64,000 bases of DNA from Selaginella moellendorffii (taxonomy: Eukaryota > Streptophyta > Lycopodiopsida > Selaginellales > Selaginellaceae), in assembly GCF_000143415.4 (NCBI RefSeq), contig NW_003314272.1:1645146-1709145 (forward strand). Reading direction: 5' to 3'. The position numbers and the translations under genes were made by a program. The notes beneath the pieces were generated by a model. The model was not told where the DNA came from and ran no database searches. It saw nothing but the letters and a program-made list of their open reading frames with translations. Positions 1 through 10,819 of the stretch are shown piece by piece (position 1 is the first letter of the stretch; the number at the start of each line of letters is the position of its first letter).

Positions 1-2447
1 ATGCAGCCCAGCAAGCTCTCGGCCTCGTCGAGCTGCCCCAGCCGACCAAGCATGTCGACGATGCAAACGTAGTGCACGGCGCTGCAAGGTACTCCAAAGT
101 CATCGCTCATGGACACAAAGATCCGCCACCCTTGGTGCTTCAATCCGGCGTGGCTGCATCCCGAGAGTATCCCTGCCAAGCTCGCCTCGTCCGCGTTGAA
201 TCCTTGGAGCTCCATCTCCGAGAAGAGCTCCATGCTCGCGCTCCAAGATCGTGACCCGCCCAGCGCCGCCACAGCCCCAGCCATGGCGTTCCAGCTCGCG
301 AGGCTCTTACGCTGGATGCCGCGGAATGCCACGCGGGCCTCCTCTAAGCTCCCGCAGCTCGCGTACATGGCCACCAGCGCGTTGCCGATGCACGAGCTCT
401 CGCCCAAGAGCTCGCCCGGGATGGCATCACGGTGGAGCGCTCTCCCCACCGCTATCTCGCCCAGCGCGCCACACGCGTTCAGCAGGAGCACGAATGTGAT
501 CTTGTCCGGCGTCACGCCGCCAGTGCCGCGCGTCGCATTGACTAGTTTGACCGTACCGCCCCTGCCGTTGACTGTACCGCCGTGGTTCAAGAGCTCGAGC
601 GCGTCTCTCGGGCGACCGTTTTGGACGTAGACCGCGAGCATGGCGTTCCACGGCACGATGGTTTTGTCGGCAATGCGCTCGAATGACGATCGCGCAGCGT
701 TGCAATCACCGCACTTGCCAAACATGTCGATCAGCGCGGTGCCCACGAACACTTCCGACTCCAAGCCGCGCGACACGACCGCGGAGTGAACCTCCCGCCC
801 GGCGTCCAAGTCGGAGCTCCCTGCGCAGGCCTCGAGCACGCTCACAAACGTCGTCGCAGCCGGCTCGATCTCCATCTCGCGAAACAGCGCGAACGCTTCC
901 TCGCGGCGGCCGCTCTGGGCGTAGGCCTGGATCATCGCAGTCCACGCCACCGTGCTCCTCGAGCGCATCGCGTCAAAGACTCCCCTCGCCTCGTCCGGCC
1001 GCCGGCGCTTGCCGTACAAGTCCACCATCGCATTCCCGAGCACGCCATCGATTCCTAGCCCGGATCCCAGCGCGCGCTCCTCGAGCGATCTCGCCGCCGC
1101 GAGCGCGGCAAGCTCGTCCCTGGAAGAAGAACTGGATGCCAGCGCGTGCACGACGCTCACGAACGTCTGCTCGCTCGGCCTCACGCCTTCCAAGTCCATG
1201 GCGTGGAAAAGCTCCATCGCCTCGTCGCTGCGATCGCTCTGCGCGTAGGCCGCGATCATCGTCGTCCAGGATACGACGTTCTTCCTCTCGATGCTTGCGA
1301 AGATCTTCCTCGCGGCGTCTGGCATGGCACACCTCCCATGCATCGTCACCAGGGCGCTGCTCACGACCTCGTCCTGCTCGAATCCGTGCTCCAAAACGCT
1401 TGCATGGAGCTCCCGCCCGAGCTTCCAGTCCGAGCACACCTTGAGGAGCTCGAGGTACGTGACGCAGTCGGGCTCCACGCCGTGGTTTCGTCGCATTTCC
1501 CGGTACAAATCCATAGCCGTGCTCGAGCTCGAGCTCCGGGCTTGCGCTGCGATCAGTTGGTTCCAGCAAAAAACGTTTTTTGCGTCGTGCCGGATCAAGT
1601 ATCTCCGCGCATCGTCCAGGCTCCCGAGCTTGCAAAACATGCCAACGATCGCCAGTGCCACGGCTCTCACGGATCCAAAACCGCCATCCACGGCTCTTGT
1701 CTCGATCTCCCTTGCTTCTTCCAGATTCTCGCAGGCCTCGGCGATGGAAGCCAGAGTATACTCGTTTGGAGTCACGTCCATAGCCTTGTAGAGCTTCACG
1801 GCCTCTCGGTTTTGGCCACTTAGAGCATACGCTCGGATCATACTTGTCCAGGACACTACGTTCTTCTCACGTAGGCTGTCGAATATCTCGCGAGCTTCTC
1901 CCGGACGCTTGCATCGGCCATACATACCGATGAGCGCCGTCCCCACGACGAGATGAGCTCCAAATCCACAGGCATCCACGCGAGCACGTACATAAACCGC
2001 TAGATCGATCGAACCAAGCTCTGAGACCGACGATATGACGCTCACAAACGTTACTTCGCTCGGCTTGACTCCTTCCAGATCCATCTCTCGAAACAAATGC
2101 AATGCCTTCTTGCCATGCCCGGTCTGGGCATTTGCCGCAATGATAATGTTCCACGAGAAAACGTTCCTGTCGCCCATGCTTCTAAACACCGCATCTGCGT
2201 TACCCACGTCCTGGCACTTTCCATACATCTCCATGAGAAGATTTGCCAGGAATCTATCAGATCCCATCCCCGATCCAGTAATCTGCCTGTGTAGGGACTT
2301 ACCCCTGGAGAGATCCCTGCTGCGAGCGCATTCTCGCAAAGACCTCGCCAGCCTGCCACCATCTTGTGTGTTGGATTCGTGAAAATCACCCGCGGAAAGA
2401 TGGAGATAGCAAGACGACCTTGGCCTTCTAGCAGAACGACCAAGCAT
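1..2447 (-). CDS. PLS-class pentatricopeptide repeat protein (3' end outside window)
   Basis: One intronless minus-strand reading frame runs from an ATG at 2447 to the left edge (815 codons) with an in-frame stop just upstream of the ATG. The translation is a tandem array of roughly 35-residue helical hairpins with signatures such as NVVSWTSMIRAYA, VSWTTMIAAYAQS, VGTALIDMFGKCG and VTFVSVISSV, typical of P-L-S type PPR motifs. The array starts after an Arg/Ser-rich N terminus of about 50 residues (begins MLGRSARRPRSSC) that could be an organelle targeting peptide. The last visible residues (VHYVCIVDMLGRLGQLDEAE) match the stretch that normally precedes the E domain, so an E/E+ or DYW tail is probably encoded beyond the edge. 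Family members bind single-stranded organellar RNA and often specify C-to-U editing sites. Codon phase checked at 1781 and 725 shows no net frameshift. The exact RNA target cannot be read. Confidence 0.93.
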   Translation of the reverse strand, partial: MLGRSARRPRSSCYLHLSAGDFHESNTQDGGRLARSLRECARSRDLSRGKSLHRQITGSGMGSDRFLANLLMEMYGKCQDVGNADAVFRSMGDRNVFSWNIIIAANAQTGHGKKALHLFREMDLEGVKPSEVTFVSVISSVSELGSIDLAVYVRARVDACGFGAHLVVGTALIGMYGRCKRPGEAREIFDSLREKNVVSWTSMIRAYALSGQNREAVKLYKAMDVTPNEYTLASIAEACENLEEAREIETRAVDGGFGSVRAVALAIVGMFCKLGSLDDARRYLIRHDAKNVFCWNQLIAAQARSSSSSTAMDLYREMRRNHGVEPDCVTYLELLKVCSDWKLGRELHASVLEHGFEQDEVVSSALVTMHGRCAMPDAARKIFASIERKNVVSWTTMIAAYAQSDRSDEAMELFHAMDLEGVRPSEQTFVSVVHALASSSSSRDELAALAAARSLEERALGSGLGIDGVLGNAMVDLYGKRRRPDEARGVFDAMRSRSTVAWTAMIQAYAQSGRREEAFALFREMEIEPAATTFVSVLEACAGSSDLDAGREVHSAVVSRGLESEVFVGTALIDMFGKCGDCNAARSSFERIADKTIVPWNAMLAVYVQNGRPRDALELLNHGGTVNGRGGTVKLVNATRGTGGVTPDKITFVLLLNACGALGEIAVGRALHRDAIPGELLGESSCIGNALVAMYASCGSLEEARVAFRGIQRKSLASWNAMAGAVAALGGSRSWSASMELFSEMELQGFNADEASLAGILSGCSHAGLKHQGWRIFVSMSDDFGVPCSAVHYVCIVDMLGRLGQLDEAESLLGC

Positions 2448-4270
2448 CCACTGTTAAGTCGGGCAGCCGAGGTTGGGGCCGATATGCCTAGCCGGGCACC
2501 CGAGATAGTAGCGGAGACCGAGCTCGACATAATTCACATTTGCTGCCACACTGCCAGCCAAAGCTTCTGGATCAAACTAAGTACCATCGTTTTTTGGATT
2601 GATGGTGGCTCGTTCTAGAAACTTTTTATGCGCAGCTAGCTGTGTGTCGCTACAACATCCAACCCGATTGGGCAGCAGCCCCTCGTGGAGTTGCCGGACA
2701 ACTGCCAGGATCTTCTTCGCAGCATCAGGTCTTGAAGGAAAAATATAAAATCTGAGAGATAGGGACTTCGCCATCGTCGGAGAGCAACTTTTGAGAGCTT
2801 GCTACAACGTGGGCGATCGAGGTTTTCTGCTTTCTTTAAAATAATAATAACTTATTATTACTGCTACTATTATTATTATTGTTATTGTCAGCATATAGAA
2901 AAGACTCATTCATTTCCAAGCGGCTGTAAGGCCATTGACAAGAAAAGAGAAAGATGCTCTTGGCAGTGGCTCCATTTGGCTGTGTCTGGATGGATCGGCC
3001 GCCTCGAGATGTGTAGAACAACACACCCATTATTATTACAGACTTGCAGCCAAAAGCTTGGAGCAAACCAAGAAATTTTCCCTCCAAGGACAAGAAAAGT
3101 GGGGGATCCGTCTTGAGCATGCTTTGTTTGTGGGTGTGCCTCGATTTTACTCACTACCAAAAGCAAAGATGCTAGCAACGGTGGATTTGTGAGCGATTCA
3201 TGGGAGCATTTGTCATGAGAGATGGGCGATAGATCTTTCAAAGGCTTCTCGCTTGCTTGTTCTTCACATCAAAGAAGAGAGAAACTTGACGCTAGCTAAC
3301 TCAATCTTTCCCATCTTTCCCCCACCGACTTGGCAACCCATGGGGTCCAAAACAATTTGGTGCATTGATTTAGCGGTGGAGGTGCTGCCACCCGCACAGT
3401 GCATCCCTGGCAGTGATCAAGGACGTGTTTCCTCGTCGATCCACATAAAGAAAACGAAATACATTTTCCAGGCATGAGAAACCAAAATATATATATACTG
3501 TATTTCTTTCTTTCTTTAAATTTTTTGGAATGGTGTTATAATCGGGCAACAAACATGCGTACCACGACGGTGCGCCCCAAAAACACGCAACACGAAAGCA
3601 ATCACACCGCAAAACAAGACAAATTTTCTTGCCTTTTTTGACCCCCCCAAACTCTCTTTAATTGCAGGAAAACAAAAGAAAAGCACGCATTTTCCAAAAA
3701 AGAAACTTAATAAGAACACCTGCAGCTACCCAACGAATTTATTTCAGTTTTTGCCTAGCGAGGAGCTACGTCGCCAGATTGAATGAAGCAGACTGTGACC
3801 ACACCACCCCTCCAGAGAAATTGGATAAACAGCCCAAAGTGATCCCATATAGTGACATGACTCTCCAATGCTCTTCTTCCTCTAAGTTGCGATGGAAGTG
3901 ACAGATCCAGAGATCAAACAAAAAGGAAAAGAAAAAGATGTATCACGTACGTACACGGTGGTGGGTTATACTGTCACTATACCCAGAGTACTACACACAC
4001 ATGGCTACATGCCACTTTGAATGGAAGTGACCACGAGCAATGGAGTTAACAGTCCCTGTTAGACTTCTATTTTTAACAGGACCCGTGCCTTTAAGCTTGT
4101 CATCCATCTCTCTCTTGACACACACAACATTCTTCTTATATCCTCTTTATAACCATTTTCTCACTTGAAGCGTTGCTTTGCGCGTTTGACTCAGTGTACT
4201 TTGGACGTCAGATTAAAAAGCCTCGCTTCATGTGTGTGTACGCTCTCGCCTCCTTGATGAGGAGATTGGG
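2448..4270. other. Intergenic region, no gene supported
   Basis: This stretch separates the PPR gene start from the small peptide gene. It contains only short overlapping open frames without recognisable domains, an ATT/ATA-rich microsatellite near 2837-2888, and several CT- and AC-rich tracts (for example around 3505-3530 and 3985-4005). A short minus-strand frame at 2577-2774 was considered as a PPR 5' exon, but the phases do not join. I see no RNA gene here. Confidence 0.6.
2837..2888. repeat. ATT/ATA-rich microsatellite
   Basis: Imperfect trinucleotide run of ATA, ATT and TTG units, a simple repeat in intergenic DNA. No functional claim. Confidence 0.8.
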
Positions 4271-4273
4271 GAG

Positions 4274-4281
4274 TATAAATA
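4274..4281 (+). promoter_or_regulatory. TATA box for the CLE-like gene
   Basis: TATAAATA lies 160 bases upstream of the ATG at 4434, which would give a leader of about 130 bases. It favours the ATG at 4434 over in-frame ATGs further upstream (4173, 4230 region), which would sit before or at the TATA box. Confidence 0.55.
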
Positions 4282-4433
4282 CTGCCGTCCCCAAACAATT
4301 TCTTCCAAGCGTTTTTACTTTCTCTCTTGTTCTGCTTCGTCCTCGTTTTCGGCCGAGAATTCATCTCCAACGTTTTGTTTGCTTGCTCTTGTCGTTGCTG
4401 GTTTCATTTCCCCCGAAAGTTGTCAGCGAAAGT

Positions 4434-4745
4434 ATGGCCGAGAGAAGCTCGAAGAATGCCGTGGTTTTCCTCTTGTTGGCCATGGCTTTGTCCTGTTACT
4501 TTGTCTTCCCGGTCTCGGCGAGCAGTCGAAAGCTGGCCCAAGCCATGAAGCAGCAGCACAAGGCGGAGGAGCTCGCGTCTCAAACGCCGCCGGGCTCGGC
4601 TACCAGCGTTGCTCCTCTCGATCCTGCTGCTGCCACCACTCAGTTCGTTGCCCCGGACACGAACTCCAACAAGCTCGATTCCGCCCCGGCCGAGGATGAT
4701 CTGCATTACGTGAGGAGTGCTCCCAATCCGATGCACAACAAGTGA
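4434..4745 (+). CDS. CLE: CLE-like small secreted peptide precursor
   Basis: Intronless 103-residue precursor. Residues 9-29 form a hydrophobic signal peptide (AVVFLLLAMALSCYF, probable cleavage after VSA at 29), followed by a variable, Ala/Pro/Thr-rich hydrophilic middle. The last 13 residues are HYVRSAPNPMHNK. Aligned to the 12-residue CLAVATA3/ESR (CLE) box (R-x-V-P-x-G-P-N-P-L-H-N), it keeps V3, S5, P7, N8, P9, H11 and N12. The layout (signal peptide, variable spacer, C-terminal box, about 100 residues, no intron) is that of CLE preproproteins, which are processed and read at the cell surface by LRR receptor kinases in meristem and vascular control. Odd points are Arg at position 4 instead of Pro, Ala at position 6 instead of the almost invariant Gly, and Met at 10. 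A TATA box lies at 4274 and a possible AATAAA polyadenylation signal near 5186. Family assignment is by motif only; receptor and function are unknown. Confidence 0.78.
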   Translation: MAERSSKNAVVFLLLAMALSCYFVFPVSASSRKLAQAMKQQHKAEELASQTPPGSATSVAPLDPAAATTQFVAPDTNSNKLDSAPAEDDLHYVRSAPNPMHNK

Positions 4746-4925
4746 CATACCTCTCTCAAGTATCTCGTAGCGTAGCAGCGGATCCGCCCCGGAAGTTCCC
4801 AAAGTTCCATCTCCGGGAGTTTGTAGGAAGACGTTTCCACCTGGTTCAAAAGTCGGGGGCTTTGATCTCGAGTCAAGTCGAGTCGGGTCGAGTCGAGGAG
4901 TTTCTTTCCTTCCCGGTGGTGATGG

Positions 4926-4951
4926 TCGATGATGATGATGATGATGATGAA
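4926..4951. repeat. GAT trinucleotide microsatellite
   Basis: About eight consecutive GAT units in the probable 3' untranslated region of the CLE-like gene. Confidence 0.85.
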
Positions 4952-7090
4952 GATGATGTTTCTGGCAAGTAAAAGAAGAATATCAGAGTCTCACGACTTG
5001 AAGAGTTTCGTGTCGTTTTCGTTCTAACATGGACTTTTGTTCTTTGTTCTTTGTTTCTCTTTCTTTCCTTGTTTGCGTTTCAGCTGAAGGAAAATCACCG
5101 TTGGAAGGTCGTTTGGTCAATCATCGCCCAACAGCAAGTCGCGGCAGCCACTCAAATCCTTCTGGATCTTGCACTGCTGCCGAATCAATAAATTAGTCCC
5201 AGGAGCGAGCAGCAGCCACTCAGATATGGTCCCCCGGCTCGTACGACGCAATGGAAACTTTTATCTCTCCTGTTCGCTGTCACTCCTGTTCCATCATCAT
5301 CAGCTGCAGCAGCAGGAGCATGGCATCCAGAGTTAAGAGAGGAAAACAAAAATAAAAGAAGGAAAAATCTGCTTGCCTTCCAACTTTAACTTCTCCACCC
5401 GAAAGCCGTCCTGGGAGAGAGTGGAGCGTCGAGACGAGAGATGACGAAGACCGGAAGATATTTTCCCGGCAGCAGCGAAGGAGCTCGCGTGTTTGGAGCT
5501 TGGATCCACTGCGGAGGGGATGGGCGATGATTGCCAGCATCACGGACAGATTGTAGGACTGTCGTGAGACGAGAGAGATCTTGACCTTCCTTTGGATTGG
5601 ATTGCAAGCAACAATGGCCTCCAAACTCATTCATGTGTCCATGTTTCTCGCTTCCACGAGTGTCCTGTCAAAGGCTTGTCTGCGTGTGTCCCATATCGAT
5701 ATGTCTCGTTGCTCTCAAACGCTCCAGCGAGTTTCGGGACGGGAGGAGAGTTGTAGTCCATATGTTTGCGATGAGTACTCGTGCACCAATCTATGGAGAG
5801 CTCCAAAAACTCAATCGTACTCTTCCACTCCTGGAAATGCGTGCTTGCAGGAACAAAGAAAAACGGGAGTAAGGCAAAAACGTAAAAACGGGAAAGCAAA
5901 GTTCGGATCGAAAGGATAAGGGAGAGAGCAAGCTGTAGTTTCATCCTCATTCACACTCGCGAAACGACGTCCTACAGACACAGCGACGTAATGGCGTCAA
6001 TGACACAGTGATTGACGCAAGGACAACAAGCACAAAAGAACACCGTGTTCTTTTCCGTGCACCAAAGCTAGGAAAAATATCACATACCAAGCAGAAATCG
6101 CAGTGAGCGACCGCGAGTGAGTTTCTTGCCTTCTTTTCCATCTCTGGCACGAATGCATCCTACCAGCAAGGCAAATCCAGCCGAAGATGGACTGAACACG
6201 AAGAGGGAGGAAACTTAACACACAGGCGAGACGAGCTATGCCAAAAGGAAAAGTGCTCCAACAAAAAGATCTCGCTGGGCACAGAATAAAGCTGCGATGA
6301 TGATCCATCTAGGCTATACAGCGCTGGACATGGCTGCTTGATTCAAGACACGGCAAAGACACACACATACACAGAGCTCTTCTTCGTTTCCGACACGAAA
6401 CAAGCAAGCTCATAAAGAAAGGAATGGGATTTGCAGGGCAGTCAGGGACCAACTTTTACCTGTGCGAGAGCGCCGGAGGAGCTGGCGATGTGGACATTGC
6501 GAGATCTCTCGGCGGATCGCCAATGACGCGCTCCCCCCATTTTTTAACTTTGAGTTTCTAAAAATTAGGGCTCTTGAGGGCAGGTATCGCTCTAGCTTCC
6601 TCTCTTAGTGGTTCTTTCGTTCTCACGCTTTTGTGGTTGATTTCGGGAAAAGAATGTAGTTTCTTCGATGGTATTGCCAGTTCTTGCACATTTATTTTGT
6701 GAGTTCTATCATTAAAAATGTGTAGTTTTATATATCTTTGCAGAGTTAGTGGATCTGGCAGCACTCGTTTTCATTTCGTTGCCGTCTCGTATAGTCGGTA
6801 CCGACGTCCACTGTTCGTATTCCTTTTTTTAGTTCTCTCTTTAACTCACGCTGTGCTAGGAAGATCTTATTTCGCAACAGCTTCTGGACGAGGTTGGCAG
6901 TACTGTGGTAGTGGAAACGCATTGTATATGCGAGACAGCTTCTTCTTTTATTTCTCTGCTCCTACATGCTTGAAGGTATAGTTTCTCTGGAGCAGGAAAA
7001 CAAAGCTATCTGGCTGCCCCGAAAGAAGGTTCGCGTTCTATTCTCTTGCAAACTATGAAAGTTTTTTCGCGTGTTTGTGTTTGTTTCACG
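4952..7090. other. Intergenic region, no gene supported
   Basis: Probable 3' untranslated sequence of the CLE-like gene up to about 5200, then unassigned DNA. On the minus strand, an ATG near 6497 followed by a 41-base open stretch and a GTAAAA donor looks like a possible first exon, but no continuing coding sequence with domain signal could be found down to 5260. I do not call a gene. Confidence 0.5.
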
Positions 7091-7099
7091 CATATACTC

Positions 7100-7880
7100 A
7101 TTTTCGCTGCAATTTCTGAACTCATTCTTGACATAACATTGACTTTTGCTCGATCATTCCTTCGTTTGTAGATCCCTCTTTTTCACTTTCTTCCTGTCCT
7201 TTTCTTATTACATTGAATAGTTTTGTACAAGTATTATCAATCGTGTTCGAGTTGAGCAATAGACATCTTATAAAGTGTATGTCCCAGACTTCTTTCAACG
7301 AGCTCTGCGAGGTATGGAAGGTTTCTCTCGTCGGTTTTGGATTCACAATCAACTGTTTGCAGACTCTGACTATGGACTCGTAAGCCGATATGATCCAATT
7401 TTGGTTCCTCGGACAGGTACTGTAAGTATATTTTGGTTACCATTTCAGAGTCTTACAGGTTCTATCTATCTATATATGCTGTTTTGATAGTCTTATAGTG
7501 CCCAACTTGAAGCATGAGACTGATGGATGCAAAAATGCAAGTTGGATTATCTTTTTCGCGTCGGTGGCGTCCTTGTTGTACTAGTGTTACTGCCATATCC
7601 ATTTCTCCCAAAGCTTCAAGGTGTTGCTTGCTATACTGTCTCATCGTTGTAATTATTAAAACTGGCTTATCGGTACGACTCGTTTCACCATTTCGTTTCC
7701 TAGATTTCTCTTCTATTCGATATTGCAGGGACTGCGTTCTTTATTCTCGTCAACAACTCAGTGGCATGTATTCAGTTGCGAGCTCGAAAACGAAGGGACA
7801 CAGGAAAAATCGCAGCTAGAAACTGCAAATGGAGCCTTGTTTCTTTCTAGGCCCTTCAATTGGAGGCTTCACTCGCGGGA
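7100..7880 (+). pseudogene. Truncated, internally deleted copy of the ZIFL-like transporter gene
   Basis: This segment repeats parts of the intact gene at 8436-10777 in the same order but with the middle missing. The promoter-proximal sequence and first exon (ATGTCCCAGA... near 7280-7310, compare 8436-8468) and first intron are followed directly by a copy of the end of exon 13 and its intron (about 7385-7440, compare 10100-10160). Then come copies of exon 14 (about 7580-7672), exon 15 (about 7727-7765) and exon 16 (about 7803-7875). Exons 2 to 12 are absent, and small indels disrupt the frame. It is a partial tandem duplication with an internal deletion, not a functional transporter. Confidence 0.8.
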
Positions 7881-8435
7881 AATTTTAAGCACTTTCTTTT
7901 AAACAAAAACTGGTGTTTTTTTTGTTTTTTTGCAGAGTTATATGCTTTAGTCCTTCCCTCTGATGCCGCAATCCAGGTATCGATTTACTCTCCATCTTTT
8001 CTTCACCTTTGTGGTGCTTGTGTGATTTTGAGGAAAGAAAAATTATTTTTCTTTTGATCGATTTGCATTCATCTCTATCTCTCTATGTCGTCTAGTCATT
8101 CTCGGTTTAGTTAACTGTTTGTGATGATTTATGATACTCTTTCAGATAGCAACTGCTGTAAATAAAAAGTCTGGCGATCATGGAGTCATTTTTGCTCTGC
8201 GGTTTGCCATTTGTGAGCTCATTCTTGCAACTCAACATTGAAGTTTGTTAAATCCTTCATTTGATTTGGAGCATTGTGCAGCGATCATTGTCTACTTCCT
8301 TGCTCAACTTCACTTTCTTTCTTTACTCCTCAGTTTTGTACAATCTGGACTGTTAAAGGATTGGACATCTTACCACGATCTTGTCTTACGCGGACATGTA
8401 AAGTGTCCACACTTTGATATTTCACAACTATTGAG

Positions 8436-10777
8436 ATGTCCCAGAGCTCTTTCAACGCGCTCTGCGAGGTATGGCGATGTTCTTTGCTCGGTTTTGATTC
8501 TCAATCAACTGTTTACAGGGTTTGCTCGCCCCTGAGGACGAGGAGCAGCACCAAACGCACATCGTGGAGGGATGCCCCGGATGCAAATGCTCGCATTTGC
8601 AACGCTCGGGAGCTCCTTTTCCCAGAGGAATGATGCTCGTTGTCCTAACCATGTCGATGCTGAATGGTAACTTACTTGAGAGACTACACTTGAGATCACC
8701 AAAACAGTTCCATTCTTTGCCGTGCAGCGCTACCGATCCAGATCCTCTATCCATTCCTTTATTTTATGGTACGGCATACAACGTTGATACTGCTTCACCT
8801 ATAGTCCTTTGTTTTCGCTTTCAACAGGTTGAAGATTTCCATGTCGACAAGAGGAAGATTGGCACATTCGCCGGCCTCATTGGTAATGCAGTGATTTCTT
8901 CCTTCTTTCTTTGTTATTCATTAAGCTAAGCAGCCAGTGGATATATGGTTGGAAGAACTGCTACCGGTTTTGCGTGGGGATATATGGCCGATCACCACGG
9001 AAGAAAACCGGTCATCTTTTGCGGGATGCTCTCCTTGTAAGGCTTCATTCGTGGTTACATGTTTTTTCTTATTCTCGTCATTACCTGCAGGATTGTGTTC
9101 AATGCTTTGTTCGGTGTGAGTACCTCTGTCTGGATGGCATTCATAACGCGCTTTCTGCTTGGAGCGGGCAATGGTCTGTTTGCCATTTTGGCGGTAAGTA
9201 GAATATAAAGTTTCTGCGTTTAGCGAACGTTTCCCAGGTTTATGCGACGGAGATTTCTAGTATTGAGCATCGGCCTTTTGGACTGTCGACTGTAAGCTTT
9301 AGATTCTCTGGGTTCCGAGATCGGCATAACGTTTTTCTTGATTTCTAGAATACTATAGTTTGGGGACTGGGACTGATCATTGGTCCAAGCATTGGAGGCT
9401 TTTTATCAAAGGTTTCATCACTTGGAGATCTATATCTTACTCCTCTTGTTTACTTGCTTTTCTCTGTTTCCAGCCTGCAGAGAAGTATCCTGGTCTTTTT
9501 GAGAACACGTTCTTTGACAGGTAGGCGGAATGTTCTGACGAAGAAGTGTTCTGTACAAAAACGCTTGAACAGATATCCGTATTTGCTTCCACCGCTAGCA
9601 TTGTCGTTATTCACATTTTTTTTGATGTTTTCCCTCCTCCAACTTCCGGTGAGTCCTGAATTTCGAGTAGATTATCTGATCGCGAGTGCTCTCACCAGGA
9701 AACTCGGCATAACCATATCATTGCATCTCCCAACAAAAGCGAGAAGAGTAACTCGATATTTAGAAACTATTCTTTCTGGATATCCAACGTCGTCTACTGC
9801 TTGTGGGCTTTTCACGAGATTGCATACAATGAGGTAAAACTTTGGTTTCGATTTCTCCTTTATGTTTCTTCGTTATCATTTTTTTGGTCAAATTTGCAGA
9901 CTTTTCCACTTTGGGCTGTAAGTCCTGGTGGACTCAGATGGTCAAGCCAAACTGTTGGTTTGGTTCTCGCATTTACAGGTGACGAACTCGAGAGTTTACT
10001 TCAAGCTGTGACATTGTTTTCTCTTTTATTTTTTCCATCTCAGGTGTTTGCCTGGTGTTTAATATGCTGTTTATTTTTCCCATGCTCATAAACCGTTATG
10101 GTCCAATTTTGGTAGCGCGGACAGGCACTGTAAGTATATTTCGTTTACCATTCCAGGATCTTCCTTGTTTTTCAGGTTCTAAGCCTAATAGTGTTACTGC
10201 CATATCCATTTCTCCCAAAGCTTCAAGGTGTTGCTTGCTACGTTACCGTGATTATCGTTATAGTTATTAAAACCGGCTTATCGGTACGACTTGTTTCACC
10301 ATTTACTTTTCTAGATTTCTCTTCTCTTCGATATTGCAGGCAGTAACAATCACTGCGTTGTTTATTCTCGTCAACAACTCAGTGGTATGTATTTGGATGT
10401 GAGCCCGAAACGATGATATTTTCCATTCCAGGAAATATCGCAGCTAGGAACTGCAAATGGCATTTCAACCAGCCTCGTTTCTCTCTCTCGAGCTTTAGGC
10501 CCTTCAATTGGAGGCTTCATGTAAGTCCCTCAGGTTTCGTTCTCAGCGTATGTGCGTTTGGTTCTCGTGTAGATTCTCGTGTGCCCAGGCCCGACCAGAC
10601 ACCACATTTCTTCCTGGTAAACAATGCGAATGCTTGCTCGCAAGTTTACGCTCCCTCTCTACAGGTAATCAGCTACTATTTTCTTTCCTTGGCGGCTTTG
10701 CGATCGTCGTTTTTCTTGGAACTTGGGAGCCAATTCTTCCTAGCTCTACCAATAAACCAAAATTCCACCATGTATAG
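8436..10777 (+). CDS. ZIFL: Zinc-induced facilitator-like (ZIFL) major facilitator transporter
   Basis: Eighteen exons join cleanly with GT-AG introns of 44-98 bases: 8436-8468, 8519-8666, 8728-8768, 8828-8882, 8934-9036, 9091-9193, 9238-9291, 9349-9411, 9474-9520, 9573-9648, 9699-9833, 9900-9978, 10044-10129, 10176-10283, 10340-10384, 10432-10520, 10573-10616 and 10665-10777. The product is 473 residues, the usual ZIFL length. Family signs are the N-terminal EGCPGC motif, ALPIQILYPFLYFM in helix 1, the MFS signature GYMADHHGRKPV between helices 2 and 3, RFLLGAGNG, IIGPSIGGF, LPETRHNH and the C-terminal LGTANGISTSLVSLSRALGP. Characterised ZIFL proteins are proton-coupled carriers in tonoplast or plasma membrane acting on zinc-chelator, potassium or auxin handling; the substrate here cannot be read. 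Partial copies lie on both sides (7100-7880 and 11070-11345). Confidence 0.93.
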
Positions 10778-10819
10778 TCAAGTCAATATAATGTTAGTTG
10801 GATTATTGAGATCTTATTC

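Noticed and set aside
2577-2774. Minus-strand frame (starts MAKSLSLRFYIF) as an upstream first exon of the PPR gene
   Set aside because: Its composition is loosely PPR-like, but no donor/acceptor pair joins it in phase to the frame starting at 2447, which already has its own ATG preceded by a stop.
4173-4433. Upstream in-frame extension of the CLE-like precursor
   Set aside because: It would place the start before the TATA box and bury the signal peptide more than 80 residues inside the protein.
6456-6510. Possible first exon on the minus strand (MSTSPAPPALSHR then a GTAAAA donor)
   Set aside because: No second exon with any domain or consistent coding signal was found downstream on that strand.
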